The notes beneath the pieces are model-generated. The model ran no database searches. It had not been told where the DNA came from and was given only the letters and a program-made list of their open reading frames with translations. From a virus: 64,000 bases of DNA. Positions 7,004-15,551 of the stretch are shown in pieces. The DNA is taken from positions 206,866-270,865 of IMG/VR virus record IMGVR_UViG_3300034050_000451. One strand, written 5' to 3'. How positions within the stretch are numbered: the first letter of the stretch is position 1; each line of letters opens with the position of its first letter. The position numbers and the translations under genes were made by a program.

Positions 7004-8212
7004 TTAGAACATTGGGATTTCATCTACTAACTCTTCTTTTTGTTCGGTAAAAAGAGCTTCTGCTGATGTATCTTTAACATATTTTTGAACCAGTTGTTTC
7101 ACATAAGTTCTTTCAGAATCTACACCACCATCATTAGAGAAGAATGGGAAGATTGAAATTTCAGCTGATTCGAATAAATCGAATCCATCATAAATTAATC
7201 CAGCCATTTCAACACTAGCTCTCGTCGATACCATAGCGGTAACTTTACCAGAATCACTCATCGATTGAGTTCGAGTGTGGTGAGCGATTTCAGCGATTGC
7301 TTTCAAATCATAATCATTAACCTCAGGGAACATAAACTTTAACAATCCAAATTCCTGCTCATCATTTAGAACATCCATTTCGATAGTTACGAAACGGTCT
7401 AAGATAGCCCTATCGATTACCCTAGTCGAAGTATATTCAGAACCTATGTTAGCGGTAGCGATAAAGGTAACACCTTCAGCCACTTTAACAATTGGTGAAC
7501 CTTCAGCCTCATCCAAACGTAAGTAACGTTGTCCACCATCTAAAACGGTCATCAAAATGTTCCAAGCATCAGGGTGAGCTCTACTCAACTCATCTAATAG
7601 AATCACAGCGTTTGGAGTTTTAATTGCTTTAACGAATGCCGATTCAGCGAAGAAAGTTCCTTTGTTTTTATCAAAGTGAGTATTACCAATCAAAGTAGCA
7701 CGAGGGTCTTGCGTTGCTCCTAAGTTGAAGTAGAAATCAGGTCGGTCAAGTGCTTTAACCAATGCTTTAGCTGCCATTGTTTTACCACAACCAGCAGGTC
7801 CAGTCATCATAATGTTTTTAGCTCTAACAGCTGAACGAACTAAGTATTTCCACTTTAGAGGTGTCATCACCAATTCAATTGGTTTCAAATCAATTGAACT
7901 ATTGTGAATGAAATCTTTGATTGCGTTATGGTCACCTTTATCTTCAAATTGAACACCACCATTATCGGTATTCATTGGGGAAACTAAGTTATTATAAACT
8001 TCCATTCCCACTTTTCGGAAAACCTTCTTACCATTCTTTTGAACGAATGCCTGAAGAGCCAATCCCTGCTCAAATGCATCTTTACGAGTACCGGTTCCGA
8101 TACCCATTGTACCAACTTTTTGACCTTTAGTGTCAATTAACTTAAATGAGTTACCAAAAGCTTCTACTTTGTAAACCTCATTTCCTACGAATCCAATTTT
8201 TAAATCTTTCAT
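7004..8212 (-). CDS. MoxR/CobS-type AAA+ ATPase
   Basis: A 402-residue AAA+ ATPase. Walker A is GPAGCGKT (138-145), Walker B VILLDE (203-208), sensor 1 N255 in FIATANIG, and the arginine finger R273 in ILDRFV. The first ~115 residues are a separate β-rich domain. MoxR ATPases act with von Willebrand A proteins to remodel or insert metals into partner complexes; a VWA partner lies just upstream at 8665-10782, as in CobS/CobT pairs. The target in the infected cell is unknown. It has its own promoter (8260-8291) and a shared leader motif (AAAACCCTAAAA) before the start. Confidence 0.85.
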   Translation of the reverse strand: MKDLKIGFVGNEVYKVEAFGNSFKLIDTKGQKVGTMGIGTGTRKDAFEQGLALQAFVQKNGKKVFRKVGMEVYNNLVSPMNTDNGGVQFEDKGDHNAIKDFIHNSSIDLKPIELVMTPLKWKYLVRSAVRAKNIMMTGPAGCGKTMAAKALVKALDRPDFYFNLGATQDPRATLIGNTHFDKNKGTFFAESAFVKAIKTPNAVILLDELSRAHPDAWNILMTVLDGGQRYLRLDEAEGSPIVKVAEGVTFIATANIGSEYTSTRVIDRAILDRFVTIEMDVLNDEQEFGLLKFMFPEVNDYDLKAIAEIAHHTRTQSMSDSGKVTAMVSTRASVEMAGLIYDGFDLFESAEISIFPFFSNDGGVDSERTYVKQLVQKYVKDTSAEALFTEQKEELVDEIPMF

Positions 8213-8259
8213 TTTTATTTATTTTAGGGTTTTAATTAATTACTCTCTCAATTACCTGT

Positions 8260-8291
8260 CTAATATACGAACAATTTCTGATATAAACAAG
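8260..8291 (-). promoter_or_regulatory. Bacteroidota-type promoter of the MoxR gene
   Basis: Minus strand CTTG - 20 bp - TATATTAG (box 8260-8267). The leader and box are nearly identical to those at 11047-11078. Confidence 0.5.
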
Positions 8292-8317
8292 CTTTTTGCC
8301 AATTATTTTTGCTTTTT

Positions 8318-8542
8318 TTAATAATAAAATCGACTATAATAACCTAATGTACCAGTATCCGAATCTGCGTTGTCTATAAACCCAAATCCTTTGTAATTAT
8401 TGGTATTGAATAGGATTCTTTCAATGGTGGTGGCAATGCCAGCCTTAAATGCCACTGTAGCGAACTCATCGGTTCGTTTTAGTTGTTCATTAGCCCAATC
8501 CAACATAGTACTAACTTCAATCGTTTTTTTACTTTTAGCCAT
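8318..8542 (-). CDS. Hypothetical protein (74 aa)
   Basis: MAKSKKTIEVSTMLDWANEQL...; residues 10-45 look like a helix-turn-helix-sized helical region, but no motif is convincing. It lies between the VWA and MoxR genes with its own promoter (8591-8622), so it may belong to the same functional unit. Confidence 0.55.
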   Translation of the reverse strand: MAKSKKTIEVSTMLDWANEQLKRTDEFATVAFKAGIATTIERILFNTNNYKGFGFIDNADSDTGTLGYYSRFYY

Positions 8543-8590
8543 AATTTAGGGGTTTTTTAAGTGATTTAATCTATCTATCAATCTTATACT

Positions 8591-8622
8591 CAAATATACA
8601 AAAAAGACTTGAGATAAACAAG
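8591..8622 (-). promoter_or_regulatory. Bacteroidota-type promoter
   Basis: Minus strand CTTG - 20 bp - TATATTTG (box 8591-8598), upstream of the 74-residue gene. Confidence 0.6.
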
Positions 8623-8664
8623 CCTTTTTCTAATTATTTTCAATAAAGTTATTAACAATTTGAA

Positions 8665-10782
8665 TTATTTTGTTAAGAACAACTCATTTATTGTTTTAGT
8701 TATTTGAGCCACATTTGTTACATCGATTTTCTTAGCTCCCTTACCATACATCTTCTTAAATCCTCGAGATGGTTCGGTTGTATTTGACCACTCATCTACA
8801 AAGTAAGAAAGAGTTTTAATTCCCATTCCTTCGATTTGTTTAACCATTTTACGAGTGTGTTCGAATGCCGGTTCACCACTATATCGGAAAGAACCACCTT
8901 CAAAGTAAGGTTCACCATCTGAGATGTTTAGGAAGTAAGAATCCATATCGTTATTAGAACCTAAGAAATTCTTCATAATTGCCTCAAAACATAATCCCTC
9001 AGGAGTAGTACCACCAGCTCTAAGTGCCGGAAACATTTGTTTTACCTTTGAGAACTTATCAATACGAGAATCGTAAGCCATAACCACATATGGTGAATTA
9101 CCATGTGTAGTTCTGAATGAAACCTGAATTGATAGGTTTTGAATCATATCAACTGCTTTACAAAGTGCAACCACATTGGTTAAGGTATTAACCCATTTAG
9201 AACCACCCATTGAACCACTAGCATCAATTGAGATATGTAGGTTAGCTTTTTTGTAAGAATCGGTTTCCATATATTGGAACACATTTTCATTACCAAATCC
9301 TAATGATGAAATCATTCGTTTATCAATACTACCATTCTTTTGGCGATTGAACACCGTAGAACGGTCCTCACCTCTAACCTGAAGTTTCTTTCCTAATATA
9401 GTTCCAATTCGAATTCCATTTTGAACTTCAGTCTCATAATGCATTTTAATCAATCCAGTCTCTTCAGGTTTGTACCAATTGTTATCAGTCATTGGGAACA
9501 TTTGATTTTCAAATAATGATTTGGTAAGTTTCTTAACTACTATACAAGTTGTACCCTTTCGAGAGTTACCCCAACCATCATTAACACCAGCACCAACTGA
9601 AGTAATTTCTGAACCACTTTCCTCAATTGCGTTAACATTATTTGCTTCAGTTCGAGTGATAGATTTTTTACGAATTTCACCTCTCATAAACTCTTTCTGC
9701 TTTTGAATTTTCTTTTTAAGGAGGTTTTTTTGGTTATCACTAAGAGTTAATTTATTTGATTCCTTACCACCTTCAGTTGATTCAGTTGCTTCACCACGCT
9801 CAACACCTTCAGGCATTTCAATTTCCATAGAAGAACCACCAGTTGGTTTACTATCCATATCACCCGTCATTGGAGATGAACCATCCAATGAATCCATTAA
9901 ATCATCAAATTCAGAATCACTCATTTCACGTGATTCATTTGAACTACCATTACCATTTCCATTTTGATTTTGATTTTCTTCAGAATCACCCTGTCCACCA
10001 GTACCCTCACCTTCACCATCAGATAATGATGGTAAGTTATTTAGAATAATTTGAAAAACTTCCATAGCCACATTAAATGTATCTAAGGTAGATTTCAATC
10101 GGTTAATAGTACCTAAACCAATTGTTTTATAGATTTCGGTGAAACCCGGTAAAGCGTTAAGGTTTGTATTTTTGTTGTGAATGTTAATGATTCGGAACAT
10201 ATAAGAATCAATTGTTGATTCAGTATATTCATCTGAAGTTAATCCCTTATCAATTAATGGGTCATTAAAGTATTTATCGTACATTGAACGATAGTAATCT
10301 CTATAACCCGGAGCGGAGGTAAAAACGTAGTAATCAATTCTACGGTCCTCAACCACATTCCAAATATCTTTGATAGTTGAAATTGGATTAGTAATACCTT
10401 TTTTGATTGCCCCATCTTTAATATGAGATGGAACCAAATTGTAAATATCACCTAATGTTTTAAAATCTGAAAGTTTAATGTGAGAACCTTCGTGCAATGC
10501 TAATCCAACAGCCACATCAAAATCCTTAGGGTCTACGATTTGTGAACCAATTACCACAGTCTTACCATCGGTATAGGAATCACCACGTGTACTAAATTTA
10601 ACAGGAATTGAATCGTTGGTAACGATATTAACGAAGTTGGAGATAGCTCGTTTAGAAGCGGCTAATTTGTAAAGGTCATGTGATTTACGTTCCACATCAT
10701 TCATTTGATTAACAATGATGTCATCATCTTCCCAGTCCTTTAACCAATAAGAAGAATTTCCGTACTTTTTAAATTTACTCAT
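8665..10782 (-). CDS. VWA-domain protein with HExxH motif (CobT-like partner of MoxR)
   Basis: A 705-residue protein. Residues 97-101 read HEGSH inside LALHEGSHIKLSDF, a zinc-metallopeptidase-type HExxH. The middle (~260-350) is a disordered Gly/Ser/Asn/Glu-rich linker. The C-terminal VWA domain carries the MIDAS motif D520-x-S522-x-S524 (IDASGSMGG), the conserved Thr near 592 (AGGTTPEG) and an ISDGEP segment near 620. VWA proteins of this type work with MoxR ATPases, and the ATPase is the second gene downstream. The combination suggests a chaperone/metal-insertion or protease machine used during infection; the substrate is unknown. Confidence 0.8.
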   Translation of the reverse strand: MSKFKKYGNSSYWLKDWEDDDIIVNQMNDVERKSHDLYKLAASKRAISNFVNIVTNDSIPVKFSTRGDSYTDGKTVVIGSQIVDPKDFDVAVGLALHEGSHIKLSDFKTLGDIYNLVPSHIKDGAIKKGITNPISTIKDIWNVVEDRRIDYYVFTSAPGYRDYYRSMYDKYFNDPLIDKGLTSDEYTESTIDSYMFRIINIHNKNTNLNALPGFTEIYKTIGLGTINRLKSTLDTFNVAMEVFQIILNNLPSLSDGEGEGTGGQGDSEENQNQNGNGNGSSNESREMSDSEFDDLMDSLDGSSPMTGDMDSKPTGGSSMEIEMPEGVERGEATESTEGGKESNKLTLSDNQKNLLKKKIQKQKEFMRGEIRKKSITRTEANNVNAIEESGSEITSVGAGVNDGWGNSRKGTTCIVVKKLTKSLFENQMFPMTDNNWYKPEETGLIKMHYETEVQNGIRIGTILGKKLQVRGEDRSTVFNRQKNGSIDKRMISSLGFGNENVFQYMETDSYKKANLHISIDASGSMGGSKWVNTLTNVVALCKAVDMIQNLSIQVSFRTTHGNSPYVVMAYDSRIDKFSKVKQMFPALRAGGTTPEGLCFEAIMKNFLGSNNDMDSYFLNISDGEPYFEGGSFRYSGEPAFEHTRKMVKQIEGMGIKTLSYFVDEWSNTTEPSRGFKKMYGKGAKKIDVTNVAQITKTINELFLTK

Positions 10783-10823
10783 ATTTTTAGGGTTTTAATT
10801 AATTTATCTCTTAATCTTATACT

Positions 10824-10855
10824 CAAATATACGACAAATACCTGAGATATCCAAA
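10824..10855 (-). promoter_or_regulatory. Bacteroidota-type promoter of the VWA gene
   Basis: Minus strand TTTG - 20 bp - TATATTTG (box 10824-10831). A full consensus match; the leader ends in the AAAACCCTAAAA motif just before the ATG. Confidence 0.7.
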
Positions 10856-10866
10856 TAAAATTGAAG

Positions 10867-11007
10867 TTATTTTTGATAAAATTTATCAATCTCTAATTTG
10901 GCTTGTTTTAGTGTCTTTTTAGCTTTGGTTTTTTTACCACTAAAAAGTAGTTCCATCGACTCGATTAACAATCGTCTGTGGGTTGGAAGGGTGTTTTTTG
11001 GTTTCAT
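10867..11007 (-). CDS. Small basic protein (46 aa)
   Basis: MKPKNTLPTHRRLLIESMELL..., ending LEIDKFYQK. A Lys-rich helical protein. Its own promoter (11047-11078) and the conserved leader motif before its ATG support a real gene. Together with the next small gene it fills most of the 529-bp stretch 10783-11311, which otherwise holds only promoters. Function unknown. Confidence 0.6.
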   Translation of the reverse strand: MKPKNTLPTHRRLLIESMELLFSGKKTKAKKTLKQAKLEIDKFYQK

Positions 11008-11046
11008 ATATTAGGGGTTTGATTAATTACTCTCTCAATTACCTGT

Positions 11047-11078
11047 CTAATATACGAATAATATTTGATATAAACAAG
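11047..11078 (-). promoter_or_regulatory. Bacteroidota-type promoter
   Basis: Minus strand CTTG - 20 bp - TATATTAG (box 11047-11054). The run from the box to the start codon closely repeats that of the MoxR gene at 8213-8291. Confidence 0.5.
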
Positions 11079-11105
11079 GGTTTTCTTAAAAATCTTACGA
11101 TTTTC

Positions 11106-11264
11106 TTAAAAATCTTCCTCAAATGTAGATGGAAAATCTGAATCTAAGTCTGCTAATAGAAATAATAACTCTTTTCTAGCATCCTCTACCTGTTTCCACT
11201 CTTCATATGATATTGCCTCCTCTAAACCATCAATAATATCTTGAATTCTTTCACTTATATCCAT
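11106..11264 (-). CDS. Small acidic protein (52 aa)
   Basis: MDISERIQDIIDGLEEAISYEEW..., ending FPSTFEEDF. Strongly acidic and helical, the kind of composition seen in small phage regulators or DNA mimics, but no family is recognised. It lies between the CpeT-like gene and the 46-residue gene. Confidence 0.5.
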   Translation of the reverse strand: MDISERIQDIIDGLEEAISYEEWKQVEDARKELLFLLADLDSDFPSTFEEDF

Positions 11265-11311
11265 AATAATGTTTTTATTTATATGGGTTTAAATATAAGA
11301 TATTTGAAAAA

Positions 11312-11998
11312 TTAGTGATTTGCAACTTTTGAGTAGATATATGGACCTGTTTTTGGCCCCCATATTTGAGTTCCAGAATCATCCCAACCCCTCTCCCAAC
11401 TAATAACTTCGTGTTGGTATATTACAAACTCAGTTGTAGTGTAGGTTGCTCCCTTAAATGAGCCTTTACAATCCGATTCATTGGTACTACCTCTAAATGC
11501 CCCTAAGTTATCTTTGTATATCTTTATATCACACCCCACTTTATATGGTAGGTCATAGATGGCAAGTGCCTTTAGTTTGTTGGTATCAACTTTAAATGTT
11601 ATATCATCTAAATTAAACTTACCAGACGCAACTTTGGTATCAGTTAGTACATTCCAAAAATCAACTTCATTTGGTATTGAGAATATGTTTAAACCAATGT
11701 AATAATCATCAATTTGGTATATTGCGTATATACGTTGTCTATATGGATAGTACTTACCCTCAATTAGTTCACCTTGCTGAGTATAGATTAGAGTCGCTTC
11801 ATCATGTGTATCATACTCTACAGTCCTTACTAATACATCACCTCTGGTGGTATCAATGGTTGAATGGTATTTAGTTGAAAACCTACCTGTAATTGAATGT
11901 ATGTACTTATCAAAATCAAGTGAGTCCAATTTGGTTTGAGAATATCCAAATATTGGTAGTAATACTACGGAAATGGTTATAAAAATAAACTTTTTCAT
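11312..11998 (-). CDS. Secreted CpeT/CpcT-family protein
   Basis: A 228-residue protein with a signal peptide (residues 1-20, MKKFIFITISVVLLPIFGYS, with likely cleavage before Gln). The C-terminal part has the CpeT hallmark series: YKVGCDIKIY (152-161), a later conserved Cys in STNESDCKGSF, then SWERGWDDSG, WGPKTGPYIYSK. In cyanobacteria and cyanophages CpeT/CpcT proteins attach bilins to phycobiliproteins, but relatives occur in non-photosynthetic Bacteroidota, where the role is unknown. Here a signal peptide and the surrounding surface-glycan genes argue against pigment work and for a periplasmic or envelope job. It overlaps the upstream gene by 4 bp. Confidence 0.75.
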   Translation of the reverse strand: MKKFIFITISVVLLPIFGYSQTKLDSLDFDKYIHSITGRFSTKYHSTIDTTRGDVLVRTVEYDTHDEATLIYTQQGELIEGKYYPYRQRIYAIYQIDDYYIGLNIFSIPNEVDFWNVLTDTKVASGKFNLDDITFKVDTNKLKALAIYDLPYKVGCDIKIYKDNLGAFRGSTNESDCKGSFKGATYTTTEFVIYQHEVISWERGWDDSGTQIWGPKTGPYIYSKVANH

Positions 11999-13488
11999 AT
12001 TTTGAATTTTTCTTTAATATTTGCTTTGTAGAATAAATCTTTTTGTGGTTCCAGTTCCATAAAATCCGATTGTAAAATCTCTTCATTTATATCAACACCA
12101 TTACAATATACTTCATCCTCAGTTCCTCTGGATGTTCTTGTGATTGTTATGTTATTAACCATAAATCTAATTGGAACGTTTATTTTGTTCATATGAATAT
12201 GCAACATATGCTCATGTGGAACCAAATAATACCCTTCAGTTAAATAATTCATTATGAAAAAATAGCACGTTGAATAATAATCCATCATCTTTGGTGAACC
12301 ATATGCAAATAGGTCCGATATACCCTCCGATTTATCGTGATTATTTAACCTAACCCTACCATGTGGTAAATTTAACATATCATTAATGGATATATCTAAA
12401 TTATCATCAAAATAAGTATCAGTTCTAGCTCTTATTACAATATCATAATCAATACCCAAATCCTTTGTTAATAAATTTGCTCTCCAAATTTTGTACCACA
12501 TACTCATTGTACCAAAGTTCACACAGGAATCTCTTAAAAAATACAATAATGAAGTTGGTGGTTCAATACCAATTCTTAGAATAGATAAGGTAGATTCATT
12601 AAATGAATTATAATTTTCAACCTCCACCTTCTTAACATTGTATATCCTATGAAAGTTTTCAATAGTATCACCACATTCAGTATTATAAGTGTCCCAGAAT
12701 GAACCATATACATCAATGTCATACTTCTTAATCAATTCACCCCAATACTCCTTAGTTCTATCTAAATCTCTTATTTCACCAGAGAAACACAATGCTATCT
12801 TTGGCTTATGTAAACTGTTAGTTTGTTTTTTTGTGTTCATTTCTGATTTATTAAATGAATATCCGAAATAATCCAAGTCAGATTTCCATAATTTTGTTAA
12901 TCTCTCAATTTGGTCATCTCTATATGTTATAACGTTATCAACCTTTGGTTGTGTGAATTCAAGCGATATTGGTAAATTTATTGTTTCTGAGAATTTAGCT
13001 AAATCCTCATTAATATATTCACTCCTTATTATAATACTATTATCATCAAATAACCAATTACCATTGATATCCTTTAATTGTGAAAACATTGAGTTACGAA
13101 ATGCGGGTGCATGAAATACAATAGATTTATTTAGATAGATATCCACAAATTTTTGGAAATCATCAACTGAATTTATATCAGCTAGATTATAATGAGTCTT
13201 TAGATTAGCCCAGTTTTCTTTATAATAATCTACCAAAATATTAAATGGATTTCTAATAGTTGTAATAAATACATCATTTGGACTTAACTTAAATGTAGCT
13301 ACATCTCTAAATATATTAGGTGTTTGTTGTGGGTAATCCCAATCTTGCCAACCTTTTATTTTAGTAGGATAGTTCCAACTATGTCCTGCTGAATGTATTT
13401 TGTATTCATTGGCTCTTTTGCCATGAAATAAATTTTCAAATAACCCAAAATCGGATGCTGGTATTTTTATGTAAACGTAATTTATCAT
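11995..13488 (-). CDS. Two-domain protein: sulfotransferase-like plus glycosyltransferase-like
   Basis: A 497-residue fusion. Residues 1-215 resemble sulfotransferases (TTIRNPFNILVDYY at 76-89; SEYIN near 156-160; a YRDDQIERLTKLW...DLDYFGY tail), but the N-terminal 5'-phosphosulfate loop is not convincing. Residues ~230-497 (KIALCFSGEIRDLDRT..., later DYDIVIRARTDTYF) are related to the gene at 31857-32582 (MKIALCLHG..., EYDIIIKARFDL). The second domain looks like a sugar-transferase family. A joined enzyme could add a sugar and a sulfate to a surface glycan. The upstream cupin gene overlaps by 4 bp. Confidence 0.55.
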   Translation of the reverse strand: MINYVYIKIPASDFGLFENLFHGKRANEYKIHSAGHSWNYPTKIKGWQDWDYPQQTPNIFRDVATFKLSPNDVFITTIRNPFNILVDYYKENWANLKTHYNLADINSVDDFQKFVDIYLNKSIVFHAPAFRNSMFSQLKDINGNWLFDDNSIIIRSEYINEDLAKFSETINLPISLEFTQPKVDNVITYRDDQIERLTKLWKSDLDYFGYSFNKSEMNTKKQTNSLHKPKIALCFSGEIRDLDRTKEYWGELIKKYDIDVYGSFWDTYNTECGDTIENFHRIYNVKKVEVENYNSFNESTLSILRIGIEPPTSLLYFLRDSCVNFGTMSMWYKIWRANLLTKDLGIDYDIVIRARTDTYFDDNLDISINDMLNLPHGRVRLNNHDKSEGISDLFAYGSPKMMDYYSTCYFFIMNYLTEGYYLVPHEHMLHIHMNKINVPIRFMVNNITITRTSRGTEDEVYCNGVDINEEILQSDFMELEPQKDLFYKANIKEKFKI

Positions 13489-13805
13489 AGTAAATATTTA
13501 TCACCCTCTACACAAGGGAATTTAATAACTGTTGTTGTTGTATTATCTAAAACTTTAAAATCAGTAGATTCACCGGGTTCGATTGTAATTACATCACCCT
13601 TTGTATAAACAGTACCATTCATACGAACCAATCCTTGTGTTATAATTGTTATTTCAGTTGCAACTTTGTGATAATGGGCTACTTCATAATCCCCTGTTTT
13701 ATATTCCTTAACAGCTACCTCAAAATCGTTCGTTTTGAAAAGAGATGGGTTGAAGTTTCCAACTACCCATCCTTTAAAAAAATCATTTAATTTATCTACT
13801 TTCAT
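13485..13805 (-). CDS. Cupin-fold protein
   Basis: A 106-residue single cupin. Metal-ligand-like residues H44, H46 and E51 are in AHYHKVATEIT. The second cupin motif (GDVITIEPGESTDF) lacks the usual His, so metal binding may be partial. It sits in the glycan/lipid group and could be a sugar-nucleotide isomerase/epimerase or a binding protein. One-base overlap with the Nudix gene upstream. Confidence 0.7.
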   Translation of the reverse strand: MKVDKLNDFFKGWVVGNFNPSLFKTNDFEVAVKEYKTGDYEVAHYHKVATEITIITQGLVRMNGTVYTKGDVITIEPGESTDFKVLDNTTTTVIKFPCVEGDKYLL

Positions 13806-14191
13806 TATAAATAATCTTGCATTAATAAGTTAGCAACTATATAGTTTGTAGATGCCATTGGAATTGAATCCAAATTAGAAATATCAAACCAAGTTACATC
13901 AATATGTTCTTTTGCTTTTGCTCCACTACCATCATTATCATCTTTGGTAAGTTCTACATTATAGAACCAAACATCATATGGATGTTCTTGTACGCTGGTA
14001 TAAAATTCACCAACTTTAACAATTGCATCTAATTCCTCTATCCACTCCCTTTCAAGAGCTTGTTTATCAATTTCACCAACTTCCACCTTTCCACCAGGAA
14101 ATTCCCAATGCCCATCAGGTTTCAATCCTAATAACACATATGGTGTGTTATCAATATACTTAATACAAATCCCCGCTACTACTTTTTTCAT
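13805..14191 (-). CDS. Nudix hydrolase
   Basis: A 128-residue Nudix protein. The box is G34-x5-E40-x7-R48-E49-W-I-E52-E53, fitting GX5EX7REUXEEXGU except that D55 lies near the usual Gly. It would hydrolyse a nucleoside-diphosphate-X compound such as a nucleotide sugar. The overlap of 32 bp with the upstream phosphodiesterase-like gene is larger than typical here. Confidence 0.8.
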   Translation of the reverse strand: MKKVVAGICIKYIDNTPYVLLGLKPDGHWEFPGGKVEVGEIDKQALEREWIEELDAIVKVGEFYTSVQEHPYDVWFYNVELTKDDNDGSGAKAKEHIDVTWFDISNLDSIPMASTNYIVANLLMQDYL

Positions 14192-14624
14192 CTTTGTAAT
14201 TTTTTATATAATCCGAACAAACTCCTTTACATTCTGAAATATCATCATTATGAATTTCAGGCATTACTGCAATACTATTTTTAACAGGTTGTTTTCCTGG
14301 ATACACCCACATATAACCATGTGATGTTAATGTCATTGTATCTTCTTCATGCCAAAAGTAATTGAATCCACCAATCATATTAAACCACTCTATTGCTTCT
14401 ACATTTTTACAATGTATCCACAACTTAGAATGTCTTTCGTTTAACCAGTGTTGTGAGATTCCATATTGTGGTTCATCATGTCCTAATAAAAGAACACCTT
14501 CTATCATCCACACATCAATTTCAACATCATATCCAGCATTAAGTGCTTCATCTATATAATCAGGTCTATTTTCAACATCCGTTAATTTACCTTCTAAATT
14601 TCCCCTATGTGATATTAGTATCAT
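14160..14624 (-). CDS. Short glycerophosphodiester phosphodiesterase-like protein
   Basis: About 154 residues. It has the GDPD/PI-PLC barrel signature: HRGN near the start, ENRPDY, then GYDVEIDVW (metal-binding Glu and Asp), then LGHDEP. The predicted catalytic His-Glu-Asp-His set is intact, but the protein is much shorter than the usual ~250 residues, so part of the barrel is missing or minimal. The Met at 14624 gives an ATGA junction with the upstream stop; a Met at 14630 is the alternative. Such short forms occur next to surface-glycan genes; the substrate is unknown. Confidence 0.65.
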   Translation of the reverse strand: MILISHRGNLEGKLTDVENRPDYIDEALNAGYDVEIDVWMIEGVLLLGHDEPQYGISQHWLNERHSKLWIHCKNVEAIEWFNMIGGFNYFWHEEDTMTLTSHGYMWVYPGKQPVKNSIAVMPEIHNDDISECKGVCSDYIKNYKDEKSSSGDLY

Positions 14625-15370
14625 TTCCATTTGTTATAAGGCAATATTTCATCAAATAATTCATTTATATTTTCTATACTTTCATTATTATGTGGTGAAA
14701 AATCACTATACCAATGCGTTTTAAATATATTTGCAATTACTTTATATGGTTTTAATTTATCCAATTTTAATATATCAAAATTTTCAAACATTATTTCTGC
14801 TGGGGTTTCATTTACCAAATCAGTTTTATACTTAGCCATTAAAAATGAACGAGTTAGATGGATTTCAGGTTCCCAATATTTATGTTTAACCCCATCCTTT
14901 ACATGAAATATCAATTCATTATCAAATGCATACTTAGCTGCACTATACATAAATTTAAGAGATTCGATTGTACCACCAATGATGTGGTCTGATATATGAT
15001 ATTTGAAATGTAATGGGTGTCTAAAAAATATAGGTGCTGACCATATCTTTGATGGGTTACTTTTTATAGATTCACTAATGGTATTTATATTTGAAAAATA
15101 CTCATCTCCTCTAAATTTTATTACATATTTAGTTTTAACATTACTAAGTCCATTTAACGTAGATATGAATTGATAGTTCATATTCTGGTCACCTGATTTT
15201 TCAGGTAAATGAGATTGAACTATTGTTAAATTATTAGGAAAATAAGAAAGGTCTAATTGATGATTAGACCAAGTTGAAATTACAATTGGATATTGAGGAT
15301 AGGCCTCAACATAGAAATTATAGGTTTCTTGGGTAATTTTACCCTGAATTAAAATTGTAACATCTTCCAT
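14621..15370 (-). CDS. WavE-like glycan-synthesis protein
   Basis: A 249-residue protein resembling the WavE lipopolysaccharide-synthesis family: VTILIQGKITQETYNF at the start, PIVISTWSN, TKYVIKFRGDEYFS (a DxD-like GDE site), then FFRHPLHFKYHISDH. Probably a glycosyltransferase acting on a surface glycan. It is the first gene of the downstream glycan group. Confidence 0.6.
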   Translation of the reverse strand: MEDVTILIQGKITQETYNFYVEAYPQYPIVISTWSNHQLDLSYFPNNLTIVQSHLPEKSGDQNMNYQFISTLNGLSNVKTKYVIKFRGDEYFSNINTISESIKSNPSKIWSAPIFFRHPLHFKYHISDHIIGGTIESLKFMYSAAKYAFDNELIFHVKDGVKHKYWEPEIHLTRSFLMAKYKTDLVNETPAEIMFENFDILKLDKLKPYKVIANIFKTHWYSDFSPHNNESIENINELFDEILPYNKWK

Positions 15371-15391
15371 TAAACAAGTATAACCTAATGA

Positions 15392-15532
15392 TTAGTAATC
15401 ATCTGAGAATCTATCCTTACGATACTTCTCTTTTCTTTTATATTCAGTTTTTTTCTTATTTGCGAGTTTCTTTTTCATTCCATCAAACTCATTATCCCAA
15501 TGGTTTGAAGAAAGTGAATTATTCTGCTTCAT
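15392..15532 (-). CDS. Small basic protein (46 aa)
   Basis: MKQNNSLSSNHWDNEFDGMKK..., then a Lys/Arg-rich helix and acidic end. It occupies the 181-bp gap between the membrane-protein genes and the WavE-like gene. A structural or RNA/DNA-contacting role is possible but unsupported. Confidence 0.5.
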   Translation of the reverse strand: MKQNNSLSSNHWDNEFDGMKKKLANKKKTEYKRKEKYRKDRFSDDY

Positions 15533-15551
15533 AATAAACTAATACTTAAAT

